A DNA stretch of 64,000 bases from Archangium lipolyticum (GTDB lineage: Bacteria > Myxococcota > Myxococcia > Myxococcales > Myxococcaceae), in contig NZ_JANKBZ010000005.1 of NCBI RefSeq assembly GCF_024623785.1, positions 62,001-126,000 on the forward strand, read 5' to 3'. Position numbers and translations under genes: made by a program. Of this stretch, positions 1-6,819 are shown in pieces; position 1 is the first letter of the stretch; each line of letters begins with the position of its first letter. The notes under the pieces are model-generated. The model had not been told where the DNA came from. It saw only the letters and a list, made by a program, of their open reading frames with translations, and did no database searches.

Positions 1-2436
1 CGGGTGTGGGCGGCGAACGAGGCCTACCTGGAGATGCTGGGCCAGGGCCGGGCGCAGGTGGAGGGCCGCCTGTTCCTGGACTTCGTCCGTCCGGAAGACC
101 GGGCGCGTCTGGAGGCGCGCTACCGCAAGCGCGAGGAAGGGGTGCTGAAGGAGTCGGGCCCCCAGCGCTACCTGTTGCCCCGGGCGGGCGGGGGGTCGCT
201 CGAGGTGGCGACCTACGTGCAGGAGGTGGAGCTGGAGGAGAGCGGCCGCGCGATGCTCATCAACCTCCTGGTGCTGGGCGAGCGGCCGGCGGAGCTGGTG
301 GTGGCCGAGCGCCTGGTGGAGACGTCCGCGGAGCTGGTCGCGGCGCGCTCGGAGGAGGCGGTGCGGAGGGTGGCGCTGGCGGGCCTCACGGGCGCGGGGT
401 TCTCCGCGCACTTCCTGGTGCGCGAAGGCGAGCGCTTCGTCATCCGGGACGGAGATGGGGCACTGCCTCCGGAGGACATGGCGCTGGGGCTGCGGGCACT
501 CGCCGAGGGGCGGCCCACTTTCGGGCACCAGCCCGAGTGGGAGTCCAGCCACGTCTACCTCCCCCTGGGCACCACGCTGTCGGAGGTGCTGTGGGTGTCG
601 GGGCAAGGGCTGTCGTCCTCGTACGGCTCGGTGCTGGCGCTCTTCGCCAAGGTGGTGGGCGCCGCGCTCACCGACGCGCGGCTGCTGGCGGAAGTGGAGC
701 GGGGCCGGTTGGAGCTGGGGGCCGTGGCCGAGCTGGCGCGCTTCGTCGCCCAGCCGGAGCCGCCCTCGCCCGAGGCCTTCCTCTCGCGCCTGGCCACGCT
801 GCTCAGCGCGGACGCCGCCCTGCTGTATGCCCCCGAGTCTCCAGAGGGGGAGCTGGTCCTCACGGCGCAGGTGGGACTGGATGGACAGCTGAGCGCCGTG
901 CTCGCCGCGCCGCTCGGAGGCATGTCGCCGTCCCTGGCGGCGGCCCGGGGCGCGGTGCTCTCCAGCGAGGCCGAGGAGGGGGTGTTGATGGAGGCCACCG
1001 GCGGGCGCCTGGGCTGTGGCGCGGCGGTCCGCCTGGCCCATGGTGGCCACCCGCGGGGGTTGCTCCAGGTACTGCGTGCCCCGGGACGCCCCTTCGCCGG
1101 GGGAGATCTGCGGCTGCTGTTCCCACTGTCCGAGCTGATGATGACGCTGCTCGACCAGCGCCGCCTGCGCAGCGAGTCCGCCCGGCAGCTCGCCGATACG
1201 CGCCTGCTGCTGGACCTGGCCCGCACCACCACCGCCACGCTGGAGGTGGCCAGCATCCTGGACGTGGCCTCGGACTTCCTCGTCAAGCTGCTGGACGTCT
1301 CCAACTGCTTCATCCTGCTGCATGACGAGCAGTCGGGAGTCCTGCGCGGCGCCGCCGCCTCCGCCACCCACCGCGACTTCTTCCGCGGCGTGGTGATTCC
1401 GGTGGAGGAGCCCGTGAGCATCGCGGCGCGCGTGGCCCGCGAGCGCCGGCCGTTCGCAGTGCCGGACCTGTCGAAGGTCGCGGAGCTGGCGCAGCGCGAG
1501 CTCGTCCGCCGTTTCGATGAGAAGGCCGTGCTGGCCCTGCCACTCACCTCGCGCGAGGAGCTCATCGGCGTGGTGCTGCTGGACGACACCCGCCGCCCGC
1601 GCACCTTCCCGCCCGCCTTCATCGAGCTGGCCGAGGCCACGTGCGGGCAGATCGCCCTGGCCATCGCCAACGCCCGCCTCTACGAGTCCCTCTGGGCCTC
1701 CTACGCGGAGCTGGCCGCGGCGCGCGCGGAGATGGTCAAGCGCGAGCGCCTGGCCGCGCTCGGCGAGCTGTCCGCCATCGTGGCCCACGAGGTGCGCAAC
1801 CCCCTGGGCGTCATCTTCAACGCCGTGGCCTCGCTGCGCCGCATGATCAAGGCCGAGGGCGACGCGGGCATGCTGCTGGACATCCTCGCGGAGGAGAGCG
1901 ACCGGCTCAACCGCATGGTGGGGGACCTGCTGGACTACACCCGCCCGCGCGAGCCCATGCTGCACCCGGAGGAAGTCCCGCGCGTGCTGCAGGAATCGGC
2001 GGACTCCGCGCGGGCTCAGCAGGGGGGCTCCGGCCGCATCTCCTTCACCGTCGACGCGGACCCGGAGCTGCCGCGGGTGCCGATGGACCGGCGCCTCATC
2101 CGCCAGGCGCTCGTCAACGTGCTCATCAACTCCATCCAGTCCATGCCCCAGGGCGGCCCCATCCAGGTGCGCGCCCGGCGCGAGCCGCATGGCGGCAAGG
2201 ACATGCTGCGCATCGACGTGACGGACCAGGGCTGTGGCATCCCCACCGAGCTCGTCCACCGCGTCTTCGAACCCTTCTTCACCACCAAGGCCCAGGGCAC
2301 GGGCCTGGGGCTCGCCGTGGTCAAACGCATCATCGAGGAGCACCACGGGGAGATTTCCGTGGAGAGTGCTCCGGGCCGTGGCACCACCTTCACCCTCCGC
2401 CTTCCCCTCACCCAGCTGACGACGAGCCTGCCGTGA
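1..2436 (+). CDS. pxrK: sensor histidine kinase, PAS-GAF (5' end cut by window)
   Basis: Hybrid-free sensor kinase that should phosphorylate the response regulator encoded next. The frame is open to base 1, so the true start lies upstream. In order: the end of a PAS domain (residues 1-100 of the visible part), two or three GAF-like domains (about 105-555), a HisKA domain with the H-box AIVAHEVRNPLG (the phospho-accepting His codon is at 1786-1788), and a HATPase domain with DQGCGIP, the F-box EPFFTTK and the G2 box GTGLGLAVV. No transmembrane segment is visible, so it is probably cytosolic. Its TGA overlaps the GTG start of the next gene, which implies translational coupling. The name follows recalled M. 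xanthus synteny (kinase and NtrC-like regulator immediately upstream of pxr); the biochemical class is certain, the name less so. Confidence 0.85.
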   Translation, partial: RVWAANEAYLEMLGQGRAQVEGRLFLDFVRPEDRARLEARYRKREEGVLKESGPQRYLLPRAGGGSLEVATYVQEVELEESGRAMLINLLVLGERPAELVVAERLVETSAELVAARSEEAVRRVALAGLTGAGFSAHFLVREGERFVIRDGDGALPPEDMALGLRALAEGRPTFGHQPEWESSHVYLPLGTTLSEVLWVSGQGLSSSYGSVLALFAKVVGAALTDARLLAEVERGRLELGAVAELARFVAQPEPPSPEAFLSRLATLLSADAALLYAPESPEGELVLTAQVGLDGQLSAVLAAPLGGMSPSLAAARGAVLSSEAEEGVLMEATGGRLGCGAAVRLAHGGHPRGLLQVLRAPGRPFAGGDLRLLFPLSELMMTLLDQRRLRSESARQLADTRLLLDLARTTTATLEVASILDVASDFLVKLLDVSNCFILLHDEQSGVLRGAAASATHRDFFRGVVIPVEEPVSIAARVARERRPFAVPDLSKVAELAQRELVRRFDEKAVLALPLTSREELIGVVLLDDTRRPRTFPPAFIELAEATCGQIALAIANARLYESLWASYAELAAARAEMVKRERLAALGELSAIVAHEVRNPLGVIFNAVASLRRMIKAEGDAGMLLDILAEESDRLNRMVGDLLDYTRPREPMLHPEEVPRVLQESADSARAQQGGSGRISFTVDADPELPRVPMDRRLIRQALVNVLINSIQSMPQGGPIQVRARREPHGGKDMLRIDVTDQGCGIPTELVHRVFEPFFTTKAQGTGLGLAVVKRIIEEHHGEISVESAPGRGTTFTLRLPLTQLTTSLP

Positions 2437-3869
2437 CCGACGCACCCACTCAGCTCTCCCGGGGCCGCATCCTGGTCGTGGACGACCAGCGCAACCTGCG
2501 GACCACCACCGCGCTCCTGCTGCGCTCCGCGCAGTATTCCGTCTTCGAGGCCGCCAACGGCGAGGAGGCGCTCGCGACCCTGGCGAACAACGGGGTGGAC
2601 CTGATGTTGACGGACCTGAAGATGGAGCCGATGGACGGGCTCACCCTCCTCAAGAAGGCGCTGGAGGTCAGCCCGCGTCTTCAGGTCATCATGATGACGG
2701 CCTTCGGCTCCATCGAGAGCGCGGTGACGGCCATGCGCGAGGGGGCGTTCGACTACATCACCAAGCCCTTCAAGGAGAGCGAGCTGCGCCTGCGGGTGGA
2801 GCATGCGCTGGAGCGGGCCCGGCTGCTGGCGGCGGTGGACATGTTCGCCGGTGAGTTCAACGAGCGCTACGGCCTGTCCGCGCTGGTGGGCCGCAGCCCG
2901 GCGATGCAGGAGCTGCAGTCGCGGTTGATCCGCGTGGCGCAGAGCGACGCCACGGTGCTGGTGCAGGGCGAGAGCGGCACGGGCAAGGAGCTCGTCGCCC
3001 GGGCGGTGCACGCGCAGAGCCGGCGCAAGGACAAGCCCTTCGTCCCGGTGAACTGCGCCGCCATCTCCGAGACGCTGTTGGAGAGCGAGCTGTTCGGCCA
3101 CGCCAAGGGGGCCTTCACCGGCGCGGTGCGTGCCCGGCGTGGCCTCGTCGAGGAGGCGGACGGAGGCACGCTCTTCATCGACGAGGTGACGGAGACGACG
3201 CCCGCCTTCCAGTCCAAGCTGCTGCGCACCCTGCAGGAGGGCGAGGTGCGGCGCGTGGGCGAGTCCGTCCCGGTGAAGGTGGACGTGCGCATCGTCGCCG
3301 CCACCAACCGGGACATCGAGCTGGAGGTGCGCGAGAAGCGCTTCCGGCAGGACCTGTACTACCGGCTCAACGTGGTGTCGTTGCGCGTGCCACCCCTGCG
3401 CGAGCGCCTGGAGGACGTGCCGGCACTGGCCGAGCACTTCCTCAAGCGCGCCAACGCCCGCAGCCCGGCGCCCAAGCGCCTGTCGAAGGCGGCGGTGGAG
3501 CACCTGATGAACTACAGCTTCCCCGGCAACGTGCGCGAGCTGGAGAACCTGGTGGAGCAGGCGGCGGCGCTGGCCGAGTCGCCGGAGCTGCTTCCCGAGG
3601 ACTTCCCCGTGCGCCTCGAGGCCCGCGTGGATGCCGCGGGCCCCGTGGGGGCCACGTCCTCAGCCCTGGTGGCGGACACCAGCACCCGGATGCCCACGCT
3701 GGCCGAGGCGGTGGATGATGCCGAGCGCCGGGCGATCGCCCAGGCCCTGGAGCGGCACGGGACGGACCTGGGCCGGGTCGCCGAGGAGCTGGCCATCTCC
3801 TCGACCACGCTGTGGCGGAAGATGAAGCGCCTCAACCTGCGTCCACCCGGGGCCGAACACCGGGACTGA
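2433..3869 (+). CDS. pxrR: sigma-54-dependent response regulator (NtrC family)
   Basis: Bacterial enhancer-binding protein of 478 residues. The receiver domain (12-130) has the acidic pair D17-D18 and phospho-acceptor D61 (LMLTDLKM). The central AAA+ domain has Walker A GESGTGKE, the sigma-54-contacting GAFTGA loop and Walker B GGTLFIDEV. A Fis-type helix-turn-helix lies at the C-terminus (VAEELAISSTTLWRKMKRL). The start is GTG at 2433, overlapping the kinase stop by 4 nt; it places the receiver at the N-terminus as the family requires, and longer frames upstream only read the kinase out of frame. Four sigma-54 promoters begin about 200 nt downstream, so the natural targets are the adjacent small RNAs (inference). 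Confidence 0.93.
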   Translation: MTDAPTQLSRGRILVVDDQRNLRTTTALLLRSAQYSVFEAANGEEALATLANNGVDLMLTDLKMEPMDGLTLLKKALEVSPRLQVIMMTAFGSIESAVTAMREGAFDYITKPFKESELRLRVEHALERARLLAAVDMFAGEFNERYGLSALVGRSPAMQELQSRLIRVAQSDATVLVQGESGTGKELVARAVHAQSRRKDKPFVPVNCAAISETLLESELFGHAKGAFTGAVRARRGLVEEADGGTLFIDEVTETTPAFQSKLLRTLQEGEVRRVGESVPVKVDVRIVAATNRDIELEVREKRFRQDLYYRLNVVSLRVPPLRERLEDVPALAEHFLKRANARSPAPKRLSKAAVEHLMNYSFPGNVRELENLVEQAAALAESPELLPEDFPVRLEARVDAAGPVGATSSALVADTSTRMPTLAEAVDDAERRAIAQALERHGTDLGRVAEELAISSTTLWRKMKRLNLRPPGAEHRD

Positions 3870-3963
3870 GGCTGTACGGGCGATGTCTCCTGCTTCACTC
3901 CTTGTCAGGATTGCAAAGCGTATTCAATCCTGAAAAGCAGAAGTGCCCGGGATGAGGCCAGAT

Positions 3964-3997
3964 TTTCAGATCTGGAAGTGGATTGCAGCGCTGCAAT
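3964..3997 (+). promoter_or_regulatory. candidate enhancer (paired dyads) for RNA copy 1
   Basis: Two inverted repeats of the form TTKCA-N4-TGMAA. The first is TTTCA-gatc-TGGAA (3964-3977). The second is the perfect 16-bp palindrome ATTGCAGCGCTGCAAT (3982-3997). Their centres are 19 bp apart, about two helical turns, and they end 77 bp upstream of the -24 element. This is a typical position for a sigma-54 activator; binding by the adjacent regulator is inferred. Confidence 0.6.
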
Positions 3998-4073
3998 GGC
4001 TGGAGGGGGGGCCTGGGAGGCAGGGGGAATGCTAAGTGCCTGAAATTACTGGCCTCTGAGAGTCTGGGGGCCG

Positions 4074-4089
4074 TGGCATGGCGAGTGCT
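4074..4089 (+). promoter_or_regulatory. sigma-54 promoter of RNA copy 1
   Basis: TGGCATGgcgaGTGCT carries the invariant GG (4075-4076) and GC (4087-4088) with exact -24/-12 spacing. Transcription is predicted to start near 4100. The identical 16-mer precedes all four RNA copies. Confidence 0.85.
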
Positions 4090-4099
4090 AAAGAGAAGA

Positions 4100-4224
4100 C
4101 CCGGAGCACATCGAAGCGAGGCTGAAGGCGGTTCCCCCCCACCCCTTCAGCACTTCCGGTGAGCTTTTCGAGAAGAACCCGCGGCCCGGTATCCTCCATG
4201 AGGGTGCCGGGCCGCCTTCTTTTT
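4100..4224 (+). ncRNA. pxr: Pxr-type small RNA, copy 1
   Basis: Predicted ~125-nt transcript from the -24/-12 promoter to its U-tract. Stem-loop 1 pairs GCTGAAGG (4121-4128) with CCTTCAGC (4144-4151); an inner GGT/ACC pairing presents a loop of U plus seven C (C run 4134-4140). A small stem CTTT-tcga-GAAG follows (4164-4175). Stem-loop 3 is a strong terminator (stem 4181-4215) followed by TTCTTTTT. In M. xanthus, Pxr blocks the start of fruiting-body development while nutrients last; I recall a C-run as the site of the mutation that restores development. Identification rests on synteny, the C7 loop and the architecture, without a covariance search. Confidence 0.75.
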
Positions 4225-4267
4225 GGGGCCTCGGGGCCCGGGTCCTTCTTTCCACTGCTGAAAGCCC

Positions 4268-4302
4268 TTTCACTTCTGCAAAGCGGATTTCAAGATTGCA
4301 AT
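4268..4302 (+). promoter_or_regulatory. candidate enhancer (paired dyads) for RNA copy 2
   Basis: Dyads TTTCA-cttc-TGCAA (4268-4281) and ATTTCA-agat-TGCAAT (4287-4302), centres 20 bp apart, ending 84 bp upstream of the -24 element. A third dyad-like element, TTCA-aggg-TGAA, follows directly. This is the same layout as the other units. Confidence 0.55.
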
Positions 4303-4385
4303 TCAAGGGTGAAAAGCAGGAGGGCGTGCTGGGGTCGAGCGGCGCCAAGTGCCCGGAAGGATTGGCCTTCGAGACCGTCTCCGGC

Positions 4386-4401
4386 TGGCATGGCGAGTGC
4401 T
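4386..4401 (+). promoter_or_regulatory. sigma-54 promoter of RNA copy 2
   Basis: The 16-mer TGGCATGgcgaGTGCT with GG at 4387-4388 and GC at 4399-4400, identical to the other three copies. Start of transcription expected near 4412. Confidence 0.85.
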
Positions 4402-4411
4402 AAAGAGAAGA

Positions 4412-4536
4412 TTCAGAGCACGTCGAAGCAGGCTGAAAGAGGTTCCCCCCCACCGCTTTCAGCGCTTCCGGTGAGCTTCCTGAGAAGAACCCGCGGCCCG
4501 GTATCCTTCATGAGGATGCCGGGCCGCCTTCTTTTT
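4412..4536 (+). ncRNA. pxr: Pxr-type small RNA, copy 2
   Basis: Paralog of copy 1 with the same three-stem plan. Stem 1 here pairs GCTGAAAG (4432-4439) with CTTTCAGC (4456-4463): the G-C pair of copies 1 and 3 has become A-U on both sides, a compensatory change that supports a functional stem. The loop keeps U plus seven C. Stem 2 is CTTC-ctga-GAAG. The terminator stem spans 4493-4527 and is followed by CTTCTTTTT to 4536. Confidence 0.75.
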
Positions 4537-4576
4537 GCGGCTCTGCTCACGGCCCCCGCTGCTCGAGCGGAGTGGT

Positions 4577-4610
4577 TTTCACTTCTGAAAGCGGATTTCA
4601 AAGCTGCAAT
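4577..4610 (+). promoter_or_regulatory. candidate enhancer (paired dyads) for RNA copy 3
   Basis: The perfect dyad TTTCA-cttc-TGAAA (4577-4590) and ATTTCA-aagc-TGCAAT (4595-4610), centres 19 bp apart, ending 84 bp before the -24 element. The third element TTCA-aggg-TGAA is at 4610-4621. Confidence 0.55.
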
Positions 4611-4693
4611 TCAAGGGTGAAAAGCAGGAGGGCGTGCCGAGGCCGAGCGGCGCCAAGTGCCCGGAACGACTGGCCTTCGAGGCCATCTCCGGC

Positions 4694-4709
4694 TGGCATG
4701 GCGAGTGCT
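4694..4709 (+). promoter_or_regulatory. sigma-54 promoter of RNA copy 3
   Basis: Same 16-mer as the other copies, with GG at 4695-4696 and GC at 4707-4708. Transcription start expected near 4720. Confidence 0.85.
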
Positions 4710-4719
4710 AAAGAGAAGA

Positions 4720-4844
4720 TCCGGAGCACGTCGAAGCAGGCTGAAGGAGGTTCCCCCCCACCGCCTTCAGCACTTCCGGTGAGCTTCCTGAGAAGAACTC
4801 GCGGCCCGGTATCCTTCATGAGGATGCCGGGCCGCCTTCTTTTT
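4720..4844 (+). ncRNA. pxr: Pxr-type small RNA, copy 3
   Basis: Third paralog. Stem 1 pairs GCTGAAGG (4740-4747) with CCTTCAGC (4764-4771) around the U plus seven-C loop. Stem 2 is CTTC-ctga-GAAG. The terminator stem is at 4801-4835 with a T-rich tail to 4844. It differs from copy 2 by only a few bases within the transcript. Confidence 0.75.
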
Positions 4845-4873
4845 GGGCCTCGGGGGGCGGCGGAGATGGGCGT

Positions 4874-4908
4874 TTGCACTTCTGCAAGGCGGATTGCAAG
4901 GCTGCAAT
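4874..4908 (+). promoter_or_regulatory. candidate enhancer (paired dyads) for RNA copy 4
   Basis: The perfect dyad TTGCA-cttc-TGCAA (4874-4887) and ATTGCA-aggc-TGCAAT (4893-4908), centres 20 bp apart, ending 85 bp before the -24 element. This is the cleanest example of the TTKCA-N4-TGMAA site. Confidence 0.6.
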
Positions 4909-4992
4909 TCAAGGGTGAAAAGCAGGAGGGCGTGCCGGTGTCGAGCGGCGCCAAGTGCCCGGAAGGACTGGCCTTCGAGCCCCCCTCCGGCT

Positions 4993-5008
4993 TGGCATGG
5001 CGAGTGCT
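4993..5008 (+). promoter_or_regulatory. sigma-54 promoter of RNA copy 4
   Basis: Same 16-mer as the other copies, with GG at 4994-4995 and GC at 5006-5007. The initial transcribed region just downstream is 2 nt shorter than in copies 1-3. Confidence 0.85.
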
Positions 5009-5018
5009 AAAGAAGACT

Positions 5019-5142
5019 CGGAGCACGTCGAAGCAGGTCGAAGGAGGTTCCCCCCCACCGCCTTCAACCGCTTCCGGTGAGCTTCCTGAGAAGAACCCGC
5101 GGCCCGGTATCCTTCATGAGGATGCCGGGCCGCCTTCTTTTT
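5019..5142 (+). ncRNA. pxr: Pxr-type small RNA, copy 4 (divergent stem 1)
   Basis: Fourth paralog and the most altered in stem 1. Here GGTCGAAGG pairs with CCTTCAACC, adding outer G-C, G-C and T-A pairs at the cost of an internal C-A mismatch. The U plus seven-C loop is kept (C run 5050-5056). The second stem and the terminator (stem 5099-5133, T-tail to 5142) are unchanged. The 5' end has a 2-nt deletion relative to the others, so its exact start could shift. It may respond to different partners; that is speculation. Confidence 0.7.
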
Positions 5143-5189
5143 GCGGCTCCGCGGCTCTGCTTCGGCTTCCGATGCCTGTGCGCCCAAAT

Positions 5190-5220
5190 GAAAACGCCCG
5201 GGCGGAAGCCGCCCGGGCGT
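5190..5220 (-). terminator. intrinsic terminator of the nuo operon
   Basis: On the minus strand an 11-bp GC stem (CGCCCGGGCGG / CCGCCCGGGCG, 3-nt loop) is followed by TTTT. It lies just past the nuoN stop, facing the RNA array, so it separates the two convergent units. Confidence 0.85.
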
Positions 5221-5244
5221 CGGTGAATCCAGCGGACTGGGAGC

Positions 5245-6804
5245 TCAGCGGCTGAAGATCGAGCCGGCCTGGACGATCCACTCGCCGACGGGGCCGGGCA
5301 TGATGCCCATCAGCACCACGGCGACGGTGGAGAGCACGAGGGCCAGCTCCGTCATCCAGTTGCGCTCGAGGGTGTGGGCGCCCTCGGGCACGGGCCGCAT
5401 GTACATGTAGACGACCACGCGCAGGTAGTAATAGGCGCCGGCCGCGCTGGAGAGGACGGCGATGATGGTGAGGCCCACGAGGCCCGCGTCCACGGCGGCC
5501 TGGAAGAGGATGAGCTTTCCGATGAAGCCGACGGTGGGGGGGATACCGGCGAGCGACAGCATGAAGGCGGCCATGGCGAAGGCCCAACCTGGCCGGCGCT
5601 GCGCCAGGCCACTGAAGCGCTCGAGATCCCACGCGGTGCCCTTCTCCTCGTCCTCGCGGCGCTCCAGCATGGAGATGATGCCGAAGGCGCCCACCGCGGT
5701 GACGGTATAGGCGAGCAGGTAGAAGAGGATGCTGCGCAGGGCCTGGTTCTGGGCGATGGCCTCGGGGCTGGCGCCCACGAGCGCGGTGGGGCCCAGCAGG
5801 TTGAACTCCTGGCCCGGCTGCGACACGAAGAGGGCAGCCACGCCCAGCATGAGGTAGCCGGCGTGGGCGATGGAGGAGTAGGCCAGCATGCGCTTCACGT
5901 TGCGCTGCGGGATGGCCAGCAGGTTGCCCGCCACCATGGTGAGCAGCGCCAGGGCGGAGAAGAGCGCCAGGGGCAGCTCCGGGCTGATGCCCTTGCTCAG
6001 GACGACGAACACGCGCACCAGGGCCACGAAGGCGGCGGCCTTCACACCGGCGCTCATCAGCGCGGTGACGGGGGTGGGAGCGCCCTCGTACACGTCCGGC
6101 GTCCACATGTGGAAGGGCACCGCGGCCACCTTGAAGGCGAAGCCGGCGGCTACCAGCACCGCGCCCGCGTAGACGAGCGCCGGGTTGACGGTCATCGCGC
6201 TCTTGAGCGGGGCCGCCATGTCGCCCAGCAGCGTGGTGCCGGTGGCGCCGTACAGCAGCGCCGAGCCGTACAGCAGCACCGCCGAGGAGAAGGCGCCGAG
6301 GATGAAGTACTTGAAGCCCGCCTCGCTCGGCCGCGTGCCGCGCCGCAGGTAGGACGTCAGCGCGTACGTGGAGATGGAGAGGACCTCGATGTTGACGAAG
6401 AGCGTGATGAGCTCGTTGGACACGCCCAGCAGGCTCATACCGGCGCCCGCGAAGAGCATGAGCGCGTAGAACTCACCGCGCTCGGCGCCGCGCTTGCGCA
6501 GGAAGCCGGCCGAGGTGAGCGCCGCCAGCCCCACCGACACGCAGACGATGAAGGTGAGGAAGCTGGAGAACGGGTCCAGCACCCCGAAGCCGAGGAACAC
6601 CTCGCGTGGCGGCTCGGCCAGCAGCGACAGCGACACGATGCCCGCGATGACGGACGTGACGGTGGCGAGCACCGCCTGATAGCCGCGCGACGAGGTGGCG
6701 GAGAGGAACACCTCCGACACCAGCAGGATGCACGCTCCCAGCACCAGGATGAGGGCGGGGATGAGCGGCAGGAAGTCCGCCGAGGTGAGGTTGGGAATGT
6801 TCAT
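5245..6804 (-). CDS. nuoN: NADH-quinone oxidoreductase subunit N
   Basis: Antiporter-like, proton-pumping membrane subunit of respiratory complex I, 519 residues and about 14 hydrophobic helices. The family core is visible (YFILGAFSSAVLLYGSALLY, then FKVAAVPFHMWTPDVYEGAP with the conserved lysine and W-PD motif, and KRMLAYSSIAHAGYLMLG). Length fits the family. Last gene of the minus-strand nuo cluster, 15 nt after nuoM, with a terminator directly behind it. The ATG at 6804 is the only start that keeps the first helix without an extra polar leader. Confidence 0.96.
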   Translation of the reverse strand: MNIPNLTSADFLPLIPALILVLGACILLVSEVFLSATSSRGYQAVLATVTSVIAGIVSLSLLAEPPREVFLGFGVLDPFSSFLTFIVCVSVGLAALTSAGFLRKRGAERGEFYALMLFAGAGMSLLGVSNELITLFVNIEVLSISTYALTSYLRRGTRPSEAGFKYFILGAFSSAVLLYGSALLYGATGTTLLGDMAAPLKSAMTVNPALVYAGAVLVAAGFAFKVAAVPFHMWTPDVYEGAPTPVTALMSAGVKAAAFVALVRVFVVLSKGISPELPLALFSALALLTMVAGNLLAIPQRNVKRMLAYSSIAHAGYLMLGVAALFVSQPGQEFNLLGPTALVGASPEAIAQNQALRSILFYLLAYTVTAVGAFGIISMLERREDEEKGTAWDLERFSGLAQRRPGWAFAMAAFMLSLAGIPPTVGFIGKLILFQAAVDAGLVGLTIIAVLSSAAGAYYYLRVVVYMYMRPVPEGAHTLERNWMTELALVLSTVAVVLMGIMPGPVGEWIVQAGSIFSR

Positions 6805-6819
6805 GGTGGGGACTCTCGA

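Larger units (their letters stand above)
3960..5142 (+). repeat. tandem array of four ~300-bp small-RNA units
   Basis: Four direct, imperfect repeats fill most of the gap between the activator gene and nuoN. The sigma-54 promoter motif recurs at 4074, 4386, 4694 and 4993, giving periods of 312, 308 and 299 bp. Each unit holds, in order, a pair of dyads, a -24/-12 promoter, a structured RNA and a terminator hairpin. Short frames starting at the ATG inside the promoter (MASAKEK...) recur in every unit, but they lie upstream of the predicted transcript start and are not taken as genes. Units 2-4 are closest to one another; unit 1 has the most divergent upstream region. The pattern is what local duplication of a regulated RNA gene would leave. 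Confidence 0.92.

Noticed and set aside
4159-5255. Repeated open frames (MASAKEK..., PVSFLRRTRG...) across the RNA array
   Set aside because: They arise from the repeated promoter and terminator hairpin, start upstream of the predicted transcript, have no ribosome sites and no conserved protein features.
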